Shown one piece after another: positions 54,937 through 62,460 of a DNA stretch of 64,000 nt. The stretch is taken from positions 1-64,000 of the forward strand of contig CBFHYX010000003.1 in NCBI GenBank assembly GCA_965660145.1, in the 5' to 3' direction. A program made the position numbers and the translations under genes. The notes beneath the pieces were generated by a model. That model made no database searches and was not told where the DNA came from. It saw only the letters and a program-made list of their open reading frames with translations. The DNA comes from JABURQ01 sp029243145. GTDB lineage: Bacteria; Planctomycetota; Planctomycetia; Planctomycetales; Planctomycetaceae. Positions within the stretch are counted from its first letter, which is position 1. The number at the start of each line of letters is the position of its first letter.

Positions 54937-57390
54937 CTATTTCTCAACTTCGCTGGTGCCGGAATTAGGTTGTGAGATTTCCACGCCGACACAAATACCT
55001 GCCAACGTAGAAACTTCTTCCACTGGAGCCGGCAATTGCTTTTGCACCAGTTTCTGAAACGACTTCGCTTGACCAATCTGTCCGGCAATACGTCCCAGAA
55101 AATAATTTAACTCTTCTTTCATCACCGTCAGGTCCATGCGAGTTGAGCTGATCCTCTTGGGGAGTGCCTGAATCGCAGAGACCGTCAACTCAAGATCACC
55201 GACTTTCGCAATCGGCAACAATCGATCAAGCAACGACATCTCTAATCGTTCGCGATCAATTTTGCTGGTGTTTAGGGCCGATTCCAAATTGCTGAAATCT
55301 TTGGCAGCAATCATCCGGTCCAACTCGAAGAGAAAGACCAACTGCGCGTCGCGTGCCGGTAAGGTCGCCCCAATTCGTCGATTCAATTCATTCAACTGAC
55401 TCGATGCGTTCGCCTGTTGAAGGGCGGCTTGGACTTCCGGTAACAGGGATGATTTGAGAAACGGCTCTTTCAAATCTTCGTCGGTCTGATCAATTCTGGT
55501 CTGCATCTCTTCCCAAACATTGACGGCCTGTCCCCACAACAGTGCCTCACTTAATAATGTTTCGAGAGTTTGTACGCGCAGATCAGCAGAGGCTTCCAGT
55601 TCTGTCAGTTTTTTGACGTAACTGTTAAATCGAATCCGAAGAGTGTTTTCATTTTCCAACCCCAGTTTTTCTCTCAACTCCGACTTGATGGCATCAGCTC
55701 CAACATCATTCTGATCATGGGGTCTTGCCGCCAATGCAGAGGGAGTTGGCCCGATTGAGCGCGCCAGTGTGAGAGCACGCTGCATGATGTTCCATGCTTC
55801 ATCGTTTTCTCCCACCGCATCTTGAGCACGGGCCAACGCTAACAACGCTAAAATTTGATTGAGCACGGCAGAAGGGTCGGGGATCTCATAGTTCAGTAAC
55901 TCAGCAGGAGCCGGAATCAAAAATTCGTTCCCACCTTGCAAATTGTCCAACTGTTGGGTGGCAACATCCAAAACTATTTTGGCGTCTTCCTTTTGACCTC
56001 CCGAGGCAAAGAACACCGCAGCATCAGACAAGATTCGCGTTTTTGCAGCAGGAGGTTCTGAAGCGACCAGCTTCACGAGTTGATCTGCCGTCAGTTCTCC
56101 GGTCAGTGCTTTCCACCTTGTATAGGCCAGCAATGCATCGGCACGAACTCGATCGGTCGGCGCGCCTTGAATCCAGGCTAAGGCTTTTTCATCCTCGCCA
56201 TGAGCCAACAGCAACATCGTCACCGTCACCCATTCAGGTTGGGCCCATTTATGAGCAGAATGACTGATTAAAGGCGAGATCGGATATCCTTCCAAATCCC
56301 TCAAAACACGTAGCTGTGACGAGCTTTGGCGTAATCGGTCGAATTGCCGCTCATCAGAAATGTTTGCCTTTTTCACGGCTGTTTCCAGCCATTTGATCGC
56401 ATCTGCCTGTCGCCCTTCCGAAACTAACAATGCCGCCAAACCACTGAGATCATCGAATCGAATTCGTCCGGCTGTGGGGGATTCTGCGGCGGCCTTTTCG
56501 GCTTCAGCAATCAACTCTTTTCGTTTGGTGGCATCTTTCTCTCTCCAGGCAATTTCGACCAGAGGCATGAGTCTTTTATTGAAAAAGGCTTCCTTCCGAT
56601 ATTGATCGATTTTTTCGAGTTGCTCTTTGGCGGGATCGAGTAGCCCGATTCGGGCGAATGCTTCTGCCAATAACTGACGGCAATCCGCTTGCCGATTGGT
56701 TTGTGAATTCCATTCTCGCTGTCGCGCGATTGTAGGGATGGTATTCGTCAAAAGTTCCCGACGATAAACGACTGGATCGAACGGTTTATTATCCTCTTCG
56801 TTTTCGTTCTTGTTGTCGTTTTCGAAGACGGGGTTGTATTCAATTTTCTCAACAGGTTTTTGATTTTGCTGATTGGCGAGATTCTCGATCTCGTTGGGAT
56901 CCTGTGGTGGTTCTCTCAGAACAAAGAACCAGACGGCTCCTCCAGCAGCACCCAGAAAGATCACGGCAAATATGAGCATAAATAACGAGCTTCCAGACGA
57001 CTCTGGCTTAGGCTCTTCGACCTTCTCAAGCTTGGGGGCCTCAAACACGGGGACCATACAAGATGGGTTGGCACATTTCACCGATTTCCCGGCAGCCGCT
57101 TCGGGGACATATCCCGAAGTTTCGCACATAGGACAAGTGACCGCGTGAGTTCTTCCGGGAGCTTTCCGCAAAGCAACTCGAACCGCGGCTTTTTGAGTAC
57201 TCGTCTCAATCGCAAAAGGGTCTTCATCTTTGGAGGTCAGTTGTTTCTTCTGCGGTGGATTCTTTGCCTTCTTCTCAGTCGCAGATGCTTTGCCCCCGCT
57301 TGACGACATCGCAGCGCCGCAAAACGGACAGGTTTCTGGATTTTCGTCCAAAACCGATTGGCCGCACGAAGGACATGAAGGAAGATCCAT
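54937..57390 (-). CDS. zinc-ribbon, membrane-anchored TPR-like protein
   Basis: 817 residues from the ATG at 57390. Two zinc ribbons at the N-terminus ('CPSCGQSVLDENPETCPFCG') and a third pattern near 88-125 ('TCPMCETSG', 'CANPSC') are cytoplasmic. One membrane helix follows near 150-170 ('LFMLIFAVIFLGAAGGAVWF'), then a long extracytoplasmic region of about 620 residues built of helical hairpins resembling tetratricopeptide repeats. Probably a scaffold at the membrane. No catalytic motif. Same strand as the gene before it, 283 bases away. Confidence 0.8.
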   Translation of the reverse strand: MDLPSCPSCGQSVLDENPETCPFCGAAMSSSGGKASATEKKAKNPPQKKQLTSKDEDPFAIETSTQKAAVRVALRKAPGRTHAVTCPMCETSGYVPEAAAGKSVKCANPSCMVPVFEAPKLEKVEEPKPESSGSSLFMLIFAVIFLGAAGGAVWFFVLREPPQDPNEIENLANQQNQKPVEKIEYNPVFENDNKNENEEDNKPFDPVVYRRELLTNTIPTIARQREWNSQTNRQADCRQLLAEAFARIGLLDPAKEQLEKIDQYRKEAFFNKRLMPLVEIAWREKDATKRKELIAEAEKAAAESPTAGRIRFDDLSGLAALLVSEGRQADAIKWLETAVKKANISDERQFDRLRQSSSQLRVLRDLEGYPISPLISHSAHKWAQPEWVTVTMLLLAHGEDEKALAWIQGAPTDRVRADALLAYTRWKALTGELTADQLVKLVASEPPAAKTRILSDAAVFFASGGQKEDAKIVLDVATQQLDNLQGGNEFLIPAPAELLNYEIPDPSAVLNQILALLALARAQDAVGENDEAWNIMQRALTLARSIGPTPSALAARPHDQNDVGADAIKSELREKLGLENENTLRIRFNSYVKKLTELEASADLRVQTLETLLSEALLWGQAVNVWEEMQTRIDQTDEDLKEPFLKSSLLPEVQAALQQANASSQLNELNRRIGATLPARDAQLVFLFELDRMIAAKDFSNLESALNTSKIDRERLEMSLLDRLLPIAKVGDLELTVSAIQALPKRISSTRMDLTVMKEELNYFLGRIAGQIGQAKSFQKLVQKQLPAPVEEVSTLAGICVGVEISQPNSGTSEVEK

Positions 57391-57726
57391 TTGCTCGTTT
57401 CCAAAATTAAAGTCGCGGAAAACACCTCTGAACACAGAACGTGCCTGCTACCGAAAAGGTCCTCTCAGAGACGCCGCCTGACTTCAGAAGTTCCCGGAAC
57501 CGGTACTTTTGACATCTCGCGTATCTCATGGAGATCTCAGATCAGGAAATCCTGACATCGTCATGACTTGCATCAATTGTGACAATCCATTGTATGCTGA
57601 TCGCGGGCTCTCAGGCAATTCCCGGTCTGAAGAAATGCCTGAAGTTCATGCAGAGTTTCGACCCCATTTCTTCGCTGTTTCCACGGAATATCATCAAGAG
57701 AACTCCAAATTCAATCAATTGAGAAT

Positions 57727-57756
57727 TTGAAATTCGGAAATTGAACTTCCCATAAT
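57727..57756 (+). promoter_or_regulatory. possible promoter for the site-2-protease-like gene
   Basis: TTGAAA (57727-57732) and CATAAT (57751-57756) are 18 bases apart. Transcription would start near 57763, giving a leader of about 145 bases that contains the hairpins described for this region. Confidence 0.4.
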
Positions 57757-57779
57757 CCTCGCTTAGGATGACCGATAGA

Positions 57780-57799
57780 GAAGACGATGAGTCGTCTTC
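57780..57799 (+). other. perfect 8-bp hairpin in a leader
   Basis: GAAGACGA (57780-57787) and TCGTCTTC (57792-57799) form a perfect 8-bp stem with tetraloop TGAG, in the putative leader RNA of the gene at 57907. A weaker AGCG/CGCT hairpin followed by T6 lies 37 bases downstream, which could act as a premature terminator. Confidence 0.4.
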
Positions 57800-57906
57800 A
57801 TGTCAACATGGTGCGAGCCATATCCCAGGATACAGAGCGTTGATCGCTTTTTTTGCGTCATACGATTTGACCAGCCGTGGTTCGAGAATGTGTTAAGGGC
57901 TTCAGG

Positions 57907-58917
57907 ATGATGCGCGACAATCGTGGCTGGCTCCCTTTTTGGTCAATTCCCATAGGCTCTGTCTTGGGAATTCGGATTCAGATTAATCTCATATTCTTTC
58001 TGCTTCCTCCTGTTTTATGTCTGTGGTTCGGTTTACGGCTCGGCTGTTCCATTTCTGCTCTCTTACTGCTCTCTGCTGTGATTCATGAGTGTGCACGAAT
58101 CGCGATTTGTAATTGGCACGGTGAACCGCCGACTCAATCAATCTTGTGGCCTGCGGGTGGCTTGATGACCGCTTCGCGTCCCCGGACACGAGTTCTCGGA
58201 GCAATCGCCGGGATGACGGCGAATTTGTTAATCTGTCTACTAACGGCATATCCTCTGTATCAATCGGGACGACTCGGGACGGCACTCGACCCTGTGTTGC
58301 TCGACGAATTTCAACTTAGCCAATCTCCTGGGCAGAACATCGTCTATCTTTTATTCGCGATCAACTGGACTCTCACGTTGGTCAACCTACTACCGTTATT
58401 ACCGATGACATCGGGAGTCCTCTTCAAAGAACTCGCCCATAAAATTTTCAGCGAAGAGAACGGCGAGATCATTTGGCTGCGCAGCAGTTGGTGCCTGGCA
58501 ACCCTTTTGCTGCTGACAGGATTGACCTTAGAATTAACGATGGTCGTGGCTATTGCCGGCGTGAGTATGTTGGCGCTGATGATGCAATCTCGAGTTGCAA
58601 CACGCTTTGCTTCCGAACCCAAAGAAACATTTCTGGGCTATGATTTTTCAGAAGGTTACACGAGCCTGAATCGTGATCCCACCCCTTCAGAACCGGAATC
58701 GTTAGTGCAACGCTGGAAAGAAAAACGGGAAGAACAGCGTCGGATTCGCGAAGTGGAACTCGACCTGGAAGTTTCCGAAAACCTTGATCGAATTCTCGCC
58801 CAGGTCCATGATGATGGGATGGATTCTCTCAATCAAAATGATCGCAAGCTTCTAAAACGTGCCTCCGAAAGATTCCGAACTCGAGAAACACTGCCAAAAA
58901 CTTCTGAACTCGATTAA
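57907..58917 (+). CDS. site-2-protease (M50) homologue lacking catalytic residues
   Basis: 336 residues from ATG 57907, preceded by AAGGG at 8 bases. Five to six membrane helices and the M50 plan: an N-terminal 'GSVLGIRIQINLIF', then the zinc-site position reading HECAR (His60-Glu61, Arg64 where the second His belongs), and 'NLLPLLPMTSGVLF', where Thr168 replaces the Asp of NxxPxxxxDG. Two of three metal ligands are lost, so proteolysis is unlikely. The C-terminal 100 residues are a charged helical cytoplasmic tail. A pseudo-protease that binds or sequesters substrates is possible. Its stop overlaps the convergent sulfatase stop by 4 bases. Confidence 0.8.
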   Translation: MMRDNRGWLPFWSIPIGSVLGIRIQINLIFFLLPPVLCLWFGLRLGCSISALLLLSAVIHECARIAICNWHGEPPTQSILWPAGGLMTASRPRTRVLGAIAGMTANLLICLLTAYPLYQSGRLGTALDPVLLDEFQLSQSPGQNIVYLLFAINWTLTLVNLLPLLPMTSGVLFKELAHKIFSEENGEIIWLRSSWCLATLLLLTGLTLELTMVVAIAGVSMLALMMQSRVATRFASEPKETFLGYDFSEGYTSLNRDPTPSEPESLVQRWKEKREEQRRIREVELDLEVSENLDRILAQVHDDGMDSLNQNDRKLLKRASERFRTRETLPKTSELD

Positions 58918-60311
58918 CGAGGGCGCCGCTTGAATTGATCCGCTTTGGCAGCATCATAAGCGGGATTAACGGTCGGCATTTTTGCCCCCACACGTTTTCT
59001 CCAAGCGACCAACTGATGCTGTAATTCTTGTGCTTTTTGCGGGTGTTGTTGTGCCAGATCTGTTGACTCGCCGATGTCATCTTTCAGATTGTAAAGTTCG
59101 ACGCGACCCTCATCGAAGTATTCAATCAGTTTCCAGTCTCCCGCACGAACCGCTCCCGCAGGTGACGTATGATGGTAATGGGGATAGTGCCAATAGATTC
59201 CTTCTCGACTGAGAGTTCCTGCCTCTGTCAATAAGGGAACTAAACTCTGTCCGTCAATCTGAACCTTCGATTGATCGACTCCCGCCAACTCCAGCATGGT
59301 GGGTACAAAATCAACACTACTGACCGGAGTATCACAAACGGTGCCCGCCGCTATTTTTGACGGCCAACGCACAATCAGCGGGACACGAATCCCTCCTTCG
59401 TAAAGAGAACCTTTCTCATCTCGCAAAGGTAAATTGACCATAACTGGTTCGCCCTGTTTGTCGAACCGTTGGTACAAGCCTCCATTGTCCGAAAAGAATA
59501 TCACCACCGTGTTTTCACTTAACTGAAGGTCGTCCAGTTTCTTCATGATTCGACCGAGACTATGGTCGATATGCTCCACCATCGCCGCATACGTCGGGTT
59601 GTTCACTCGTCGCTTGTCCGTCTTTGTCTTCTGTTCATATTTTGAAATCAATTCTTCCTCGGCCTCAAGAGGAATGTGGACCGCATAATGTGGCAGATAA
59701 AGAACGAACGGATCACTCTGATGTCGTTCCAGAAAGTCTTCTGCTTTATCAGTGAGATAATTGGCCAGATAAGTTCCGTCAGGAACATCTTCTTGAGGAG
59801 TGGTTTTGAATTTGGGAGCAAAATGCCGACCTCCTGTTACAGTGAACTCATCGAACCCTTGCTGTCCAGGGTAATGCGTGGCAGCTCCGAGATGCCATTT
59901 TCCGAAGGAGCCCGAAACATATCCTGCCGGCTTGAGCAATTCTGCGAACGTCTTTTCTGCAAGAGGCAGGTTCAGATTCATTTTTGGGACAACCAATTTT
60001 TCCCACGGACGCCAATGACCGGGGATGAAATCGGTCAAATTCAAAGTGGCTGGATACTTGCCCGTCAGAATGCTGGCGCGAGTGGGCGAGCAGACAGGAC
60101 ACGCTGCATAGGCATCGGTAAACTTCATCCCTTGGCTGGCCAAACGGTTGATGTGGGGAGTTTCATGAAACGGATTTCCGTAACATTCGGGATCGACCCA
60201 ACCCATGTCATCCACCAGAAAGATGAGAAAATTGGGTCGTTCTGCTGCCTCCATCAAGGGAGGGCCGATGAACAGTGCAATCATCATTAAGAAGGGGCGA
60301 AGTGGTCGCAT
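58914..60311 (-). CDS. secreted arylsulfatase-family sulfatase
   Basis: 465 residues from the ATG at 60311, which opens a signal peptide ('MRPLRPFLMMIALFIGPPLM'). The active-site motif CSPTR has Cys74, the residue converted to formylglycine by a separate sulfatase-maturing enzyme. The metal-binding 'FLVDDMGWVD' and the later 'FFSDNGG' are also present. Hydrolyses sulfate esters; planctomycete sulfatases usually act on algal sulfated polysaccharides, but this substrate is unknown. No polysaccharide utilisation genes lie beside it. Confidence 0.93.
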   Translation of the reverse strand: MRPLRPFLMMIALFIGPPLMEAAERPNFLIFLVDDMGWVDPECYGNPFHETPHINRLASQGMKFTDAYAACPVCSPTRASILTGKYPATLNLTDFIPGHWRPWEKLVVPKMNLNLPLAEKTFAELLKPAGYVSGSFGKWHLGAATHYPGQQGFDEFTVTGGRHFAPKFKTTPQEDVPDGTYLANYLTDKAEDFLERHQSDPFVLYLPHYAVHIPLEAEEELISKYEQKTKTDKRRVNNPTYAAMVEHIDHSLGRIMKKLDDLQLSENTVVIFFSDNGGLYQRFDKQGEPVMVNLPLRDEKGSLYEGGIRVPLIVRWPSKIAAGTVCDTPVSSVDFVPTMLELAGVDQSKVQIDGQSLVPLLTEAGTLSREGIYWHYPHYHHTSPAGAVRAGDWKLIEYFDEGRVELYNLKDDIGESTDLAQQHPQKAQELQHQLVAWRKRVGAKMPTVNPAYDAAKADQFKRRPR

Positions 60312-60518
60312 GAGCGGTGACTTTCGGACGTAAGAGTGGTGATTTCGAGGACTGTTTAAGGCGAACATTAGTAAAAGCGGTCCGAATCCACGATTCAAGC
60401 ACCCTTTTCCGGTAATCTGAGTAGGGCGTTATCTGGAAAATTTCTGTCAGCCTGCTTATGATTTATTGGCAGATGAGGCTTCATTTTTGCAATCCCTTTG
60501 ATGAGGAAGCGTTTCACG

Positions 60519-60884
60519 ATGCCGGAAGTTAAATTTGTGAACGAAAAAGTGACGGTTGATGTTCCTGCGGGTTCTAATCTTCGCAAGGAAGCTCGCAAAG
60601 CCGGTGTTCAGGTTTACTGGGGTCCCCATAAGATCTTCCATTGTCCCGGATTGGGAATGTGTGGCAGTTGTAACGTGGAAGTCACTAAAGGCGAAGAGAA
60701 TCTCAAAAAACCGGGACTCTGGGAACGACTGAGCATAATGTTGTTCCGCCCCGACTTGTTCCTTGCCAGAGAAACGGAGAAAAAGAACAGTCTTCGTTTA
60801 TCCTGTCAGACAAAAGTCACCGGGAATTGCGAAATCAAAACTCATCCCGACGTCAATATGAACGGCGAAAAATTCTGGGGCTAA
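60519..60884 (+). CDS. [2Fe-2S] ferredoxin
   Basis: 121 residues from the ATG at 60519, preceded by GAGGAAG at 8 bases. The cluster ligands are Cys42, Cys48, Cys51 ('HCPGLGMCGSC') and a distant Cys96 ('LSCQTK'), the plant/adrenodoxin-type C-x5-C-x2-C-xn-C arrangement. Between the third and fourth ligand sits an extra segment of about 45 residues, longer than usual ('LWERLSIMLFRPDLFLAR'). It passes electrons to an unknown partner. Followed after 18 bases by the nitrilase gene, so probably co-transcribed. Confidence 0.9.
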   Translation: MPEVKFVNEKVTVDVPAGSNLRKEARKAGVQVYWGPHKIFHCPGLGMCGSCNVEVTKGEENLKKPGLWERLSIMLFRPDLFLARETEKKNSLRLSCQTKVTGNCEIKTHPDVNMNGEKFWG

Positions 60885-60902
60885 TGACGAAAGATCGGCA
60901 GC

Positions 60903-61865
60903 ATGAGACAGATTCGCATTGCAGCCGCTCAGTTTGAACACAAAAACGCAGATCCCGAATACAATCTGTCCCGCATTTACAAATTGACCGCGGCAGCCGT
61001 CGAACAAGATGCGGAAATCGTCAGTTTTCACGAATGCTCGCTTCACGGCTACTCGTTCACACAGACGTTCGGCAAAGAACAACTGCTCGATCTCGCCGAA
61101 CCGCTTGATGACAGCGCGAGTCTCAAGTCGCTAATCGACATTTCCCGAGAGTTTGATCGTCCAATCACTGCGGGACTCTTCGAACGGGACGGCGATCAGA
61201 TTTTCAACACCTATGTCTTCGTCACCAAAGATGGCATCCTCGCACGCTTCCGCAAATTACATGCATTCGTGAATCCTCATCTCTCATCGGGAGAGGAATA
61301 TGTCGTCTTCGAATGGTCGGGGTGCAAGTTTGGCATGCTGATTTGTTATGACAACAATCTCCCCGAGAACGTCCGTATGACAACACTCCTGGGAGCCGAT
61401 GTAATTTTCATGCCACATGTGACGGGCTGTTTGCCGTCCGTCATGCCGGGCCGCGGAACCGTTGACCCCGAACTTTGGAAAAATCGGGCTCACGATCCTG
61501 TCCGGTTGCGACAGGAATTCGACGGGCCGAAAGGTCGTGGCTGGTTGATGCGTTGGTTACCGGCCCGCGCGTATGAGAATGGAGTCTATGCGGTTTTCAC
61601 GAATCCCGTGGGGCTCGATGATGGCGAAGTCCGTAATGGACAATCTATGATTCTCGATCCGTTCGGTGAGGTGATTGCCGAATGTCGTCGGCTGGGTGAT
61701 GATGTCGTCACTGCTGTGTGTACTCCTGAAAAAATCGAACAATCGGGCGGTCGACGTTACATCCGCGCTCGTCGCCCGGAACTGTACGGAAAAATGACCG
61801 AATCGACCGGTGAACAGCCAACCACAGAACCCGGTTGGAATCTCAGATACAAAGCAAGTTCTTAA
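60903..61865 (+). CDS. carbon-nitrogen hydrolase (nitrilase superfamily)
   Basis: 320 residues. The catalytic triad is Glu44 ('SFHECSLHGY'), Lys118 ('RFRKLHAF') and Cys148 ('MLICYDNNLPE'). The superfamily hydrolyses amides, carbamoyl compounds or nitriles; the branch, likely N-carbamoylputrescine amidase or a similar amidase, cannot be fixed from sequence alone. It has no signal peptide and is probably cytosolic. It follows the ferredoxin gene by 18 bases; a functional link is not obvious. Confidence 0.92.
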   Translation: MRQIRIAAAQFEHKNADPEYNLSRIYKLTAAAVEQDAEIVSFHECSLHGYSFTQTFGKEQLLDLAEPLDDSASLKSLIDISREFDRPITAGLFERDGDQIFNTYVFVTKDGILARFRKLHAFVNPHLSSGEEYVVFEWSGCKFGMLICYDNNLPENVRMTTLLGADVIFMPHVTGCLPSVMPGRGTVDPELWKNRAHDPVRLRQEFDGPKGRGWLMRWLPARAYENGVYAVFTNPVGLDDGEVRNGQSMILDPFGEVIAECRRLGDDVVTAVCTPEKIEQSGGRRYIRARRPELYGKMTESTGEQPTTEPGWNLRYKASS

Positions 61866-61962
61866 GATATCTAGCCGGGACTTTCGAGATTTTCTTGACT
61901 GTTTCAGAAGACAGAGCGTATGTTGAAGTAATTGTAGTTATCACCTTATTATCGAATTCTGA

Positions 61963-62388
61963 ATGCGATTTTGGTACTCAACAATTGGTCTTTCAAACTG
62001 GCGACTGTGCTTCACAGTCGCTCTGATTTGTTGCGCAGGAGCGTCATCAGCAGACGCTTCTTGTGGTGACTATCTGCATGTCAAAGGAATGCCCGTTTCT
62101 CTCGCTGAGACAGATCAGACAAAGTCGCATCTTGATCACCAACATCCGGTTGAACCCACGCCTTGTGCGAGCGGAAATTGTCGATCACGCGACCAACTTC
62201 CCATCGACCCGGCAACGTCTTTAGATTCTCGCATTCTGGAAGACATACGCCTCTCTCACGAAATTCATGGTTCATGGAAAGACTCACCCACTCCCAGTCC
62301 TGCCACTCATCGACCGGGTGATGATCAACCTCCAACATCACCCTTCATCGCTGCTCTCGACAAACCACCCCAAGCCTCTTTCGTCTGA
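61963..62388 (+). CDS. small secreted protein, function unknown
   Basis: 141 residues. Signal peptide 'LCFTVALICCAGASSADA', then a mature part rich in His, Pro, Asp and Ser with a few Cys ('CGDYLHVKG', 'PCASGNC'). No known domain. It precedes the multiheme cytochrome gene by 72 bases on the same strand; similar small Cys/His-containing secreted proteins are common in Planctomycetes. The role is unknown. Confidence 0.6.
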   Translation: MRFWYSTIGLSNWRLCFTVALICCAGASSADASCGDYLHVKGMPVSLAETDQTKSHLDHQHPVEPTPCASGNCRSRDQLPIDPATSLDSRILEDIRLSHEIHGSWKDSPTPSPATHRPGDDQPPTSPFIAALDKPPQASFV

Positions 62389-62460
62389 TCGACAGATTAT
62401 TCTCCGGCTGATTCTTCATCGAGTCTCACCGGACATCCTGTATTGACGAAAGTGATTCTG

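Larger units (their letters stand above)
57391..57906. other. divergent intergenic region with promoter and leader structures
   Basis: 516 bases between the zinc-ribbon gene and the site-2-protease-like gene. A possible promoter (57727-57756), a perfect hairpin (57780-57799) and a short hairpin with a T-run at 57836-57854 (AGCG/CGCT then six T) lie on the plus side. A palindrome-like TCAGGA-aa-TCCTGA occurs near 57540. A 73-codon frame at 57509-57730 has no ribosome binding site or protein features and is not called. Confidence 0.4.

Noticed and set aside
57509..57730. 73-codon plus-strand frame in the long intergenic region, containing 'CINCDNPLYADRG'
   Set aside because: The CxxC pattern is weak, there is no ribosome binding site and it overlaps the predicted promoter of the next gene.
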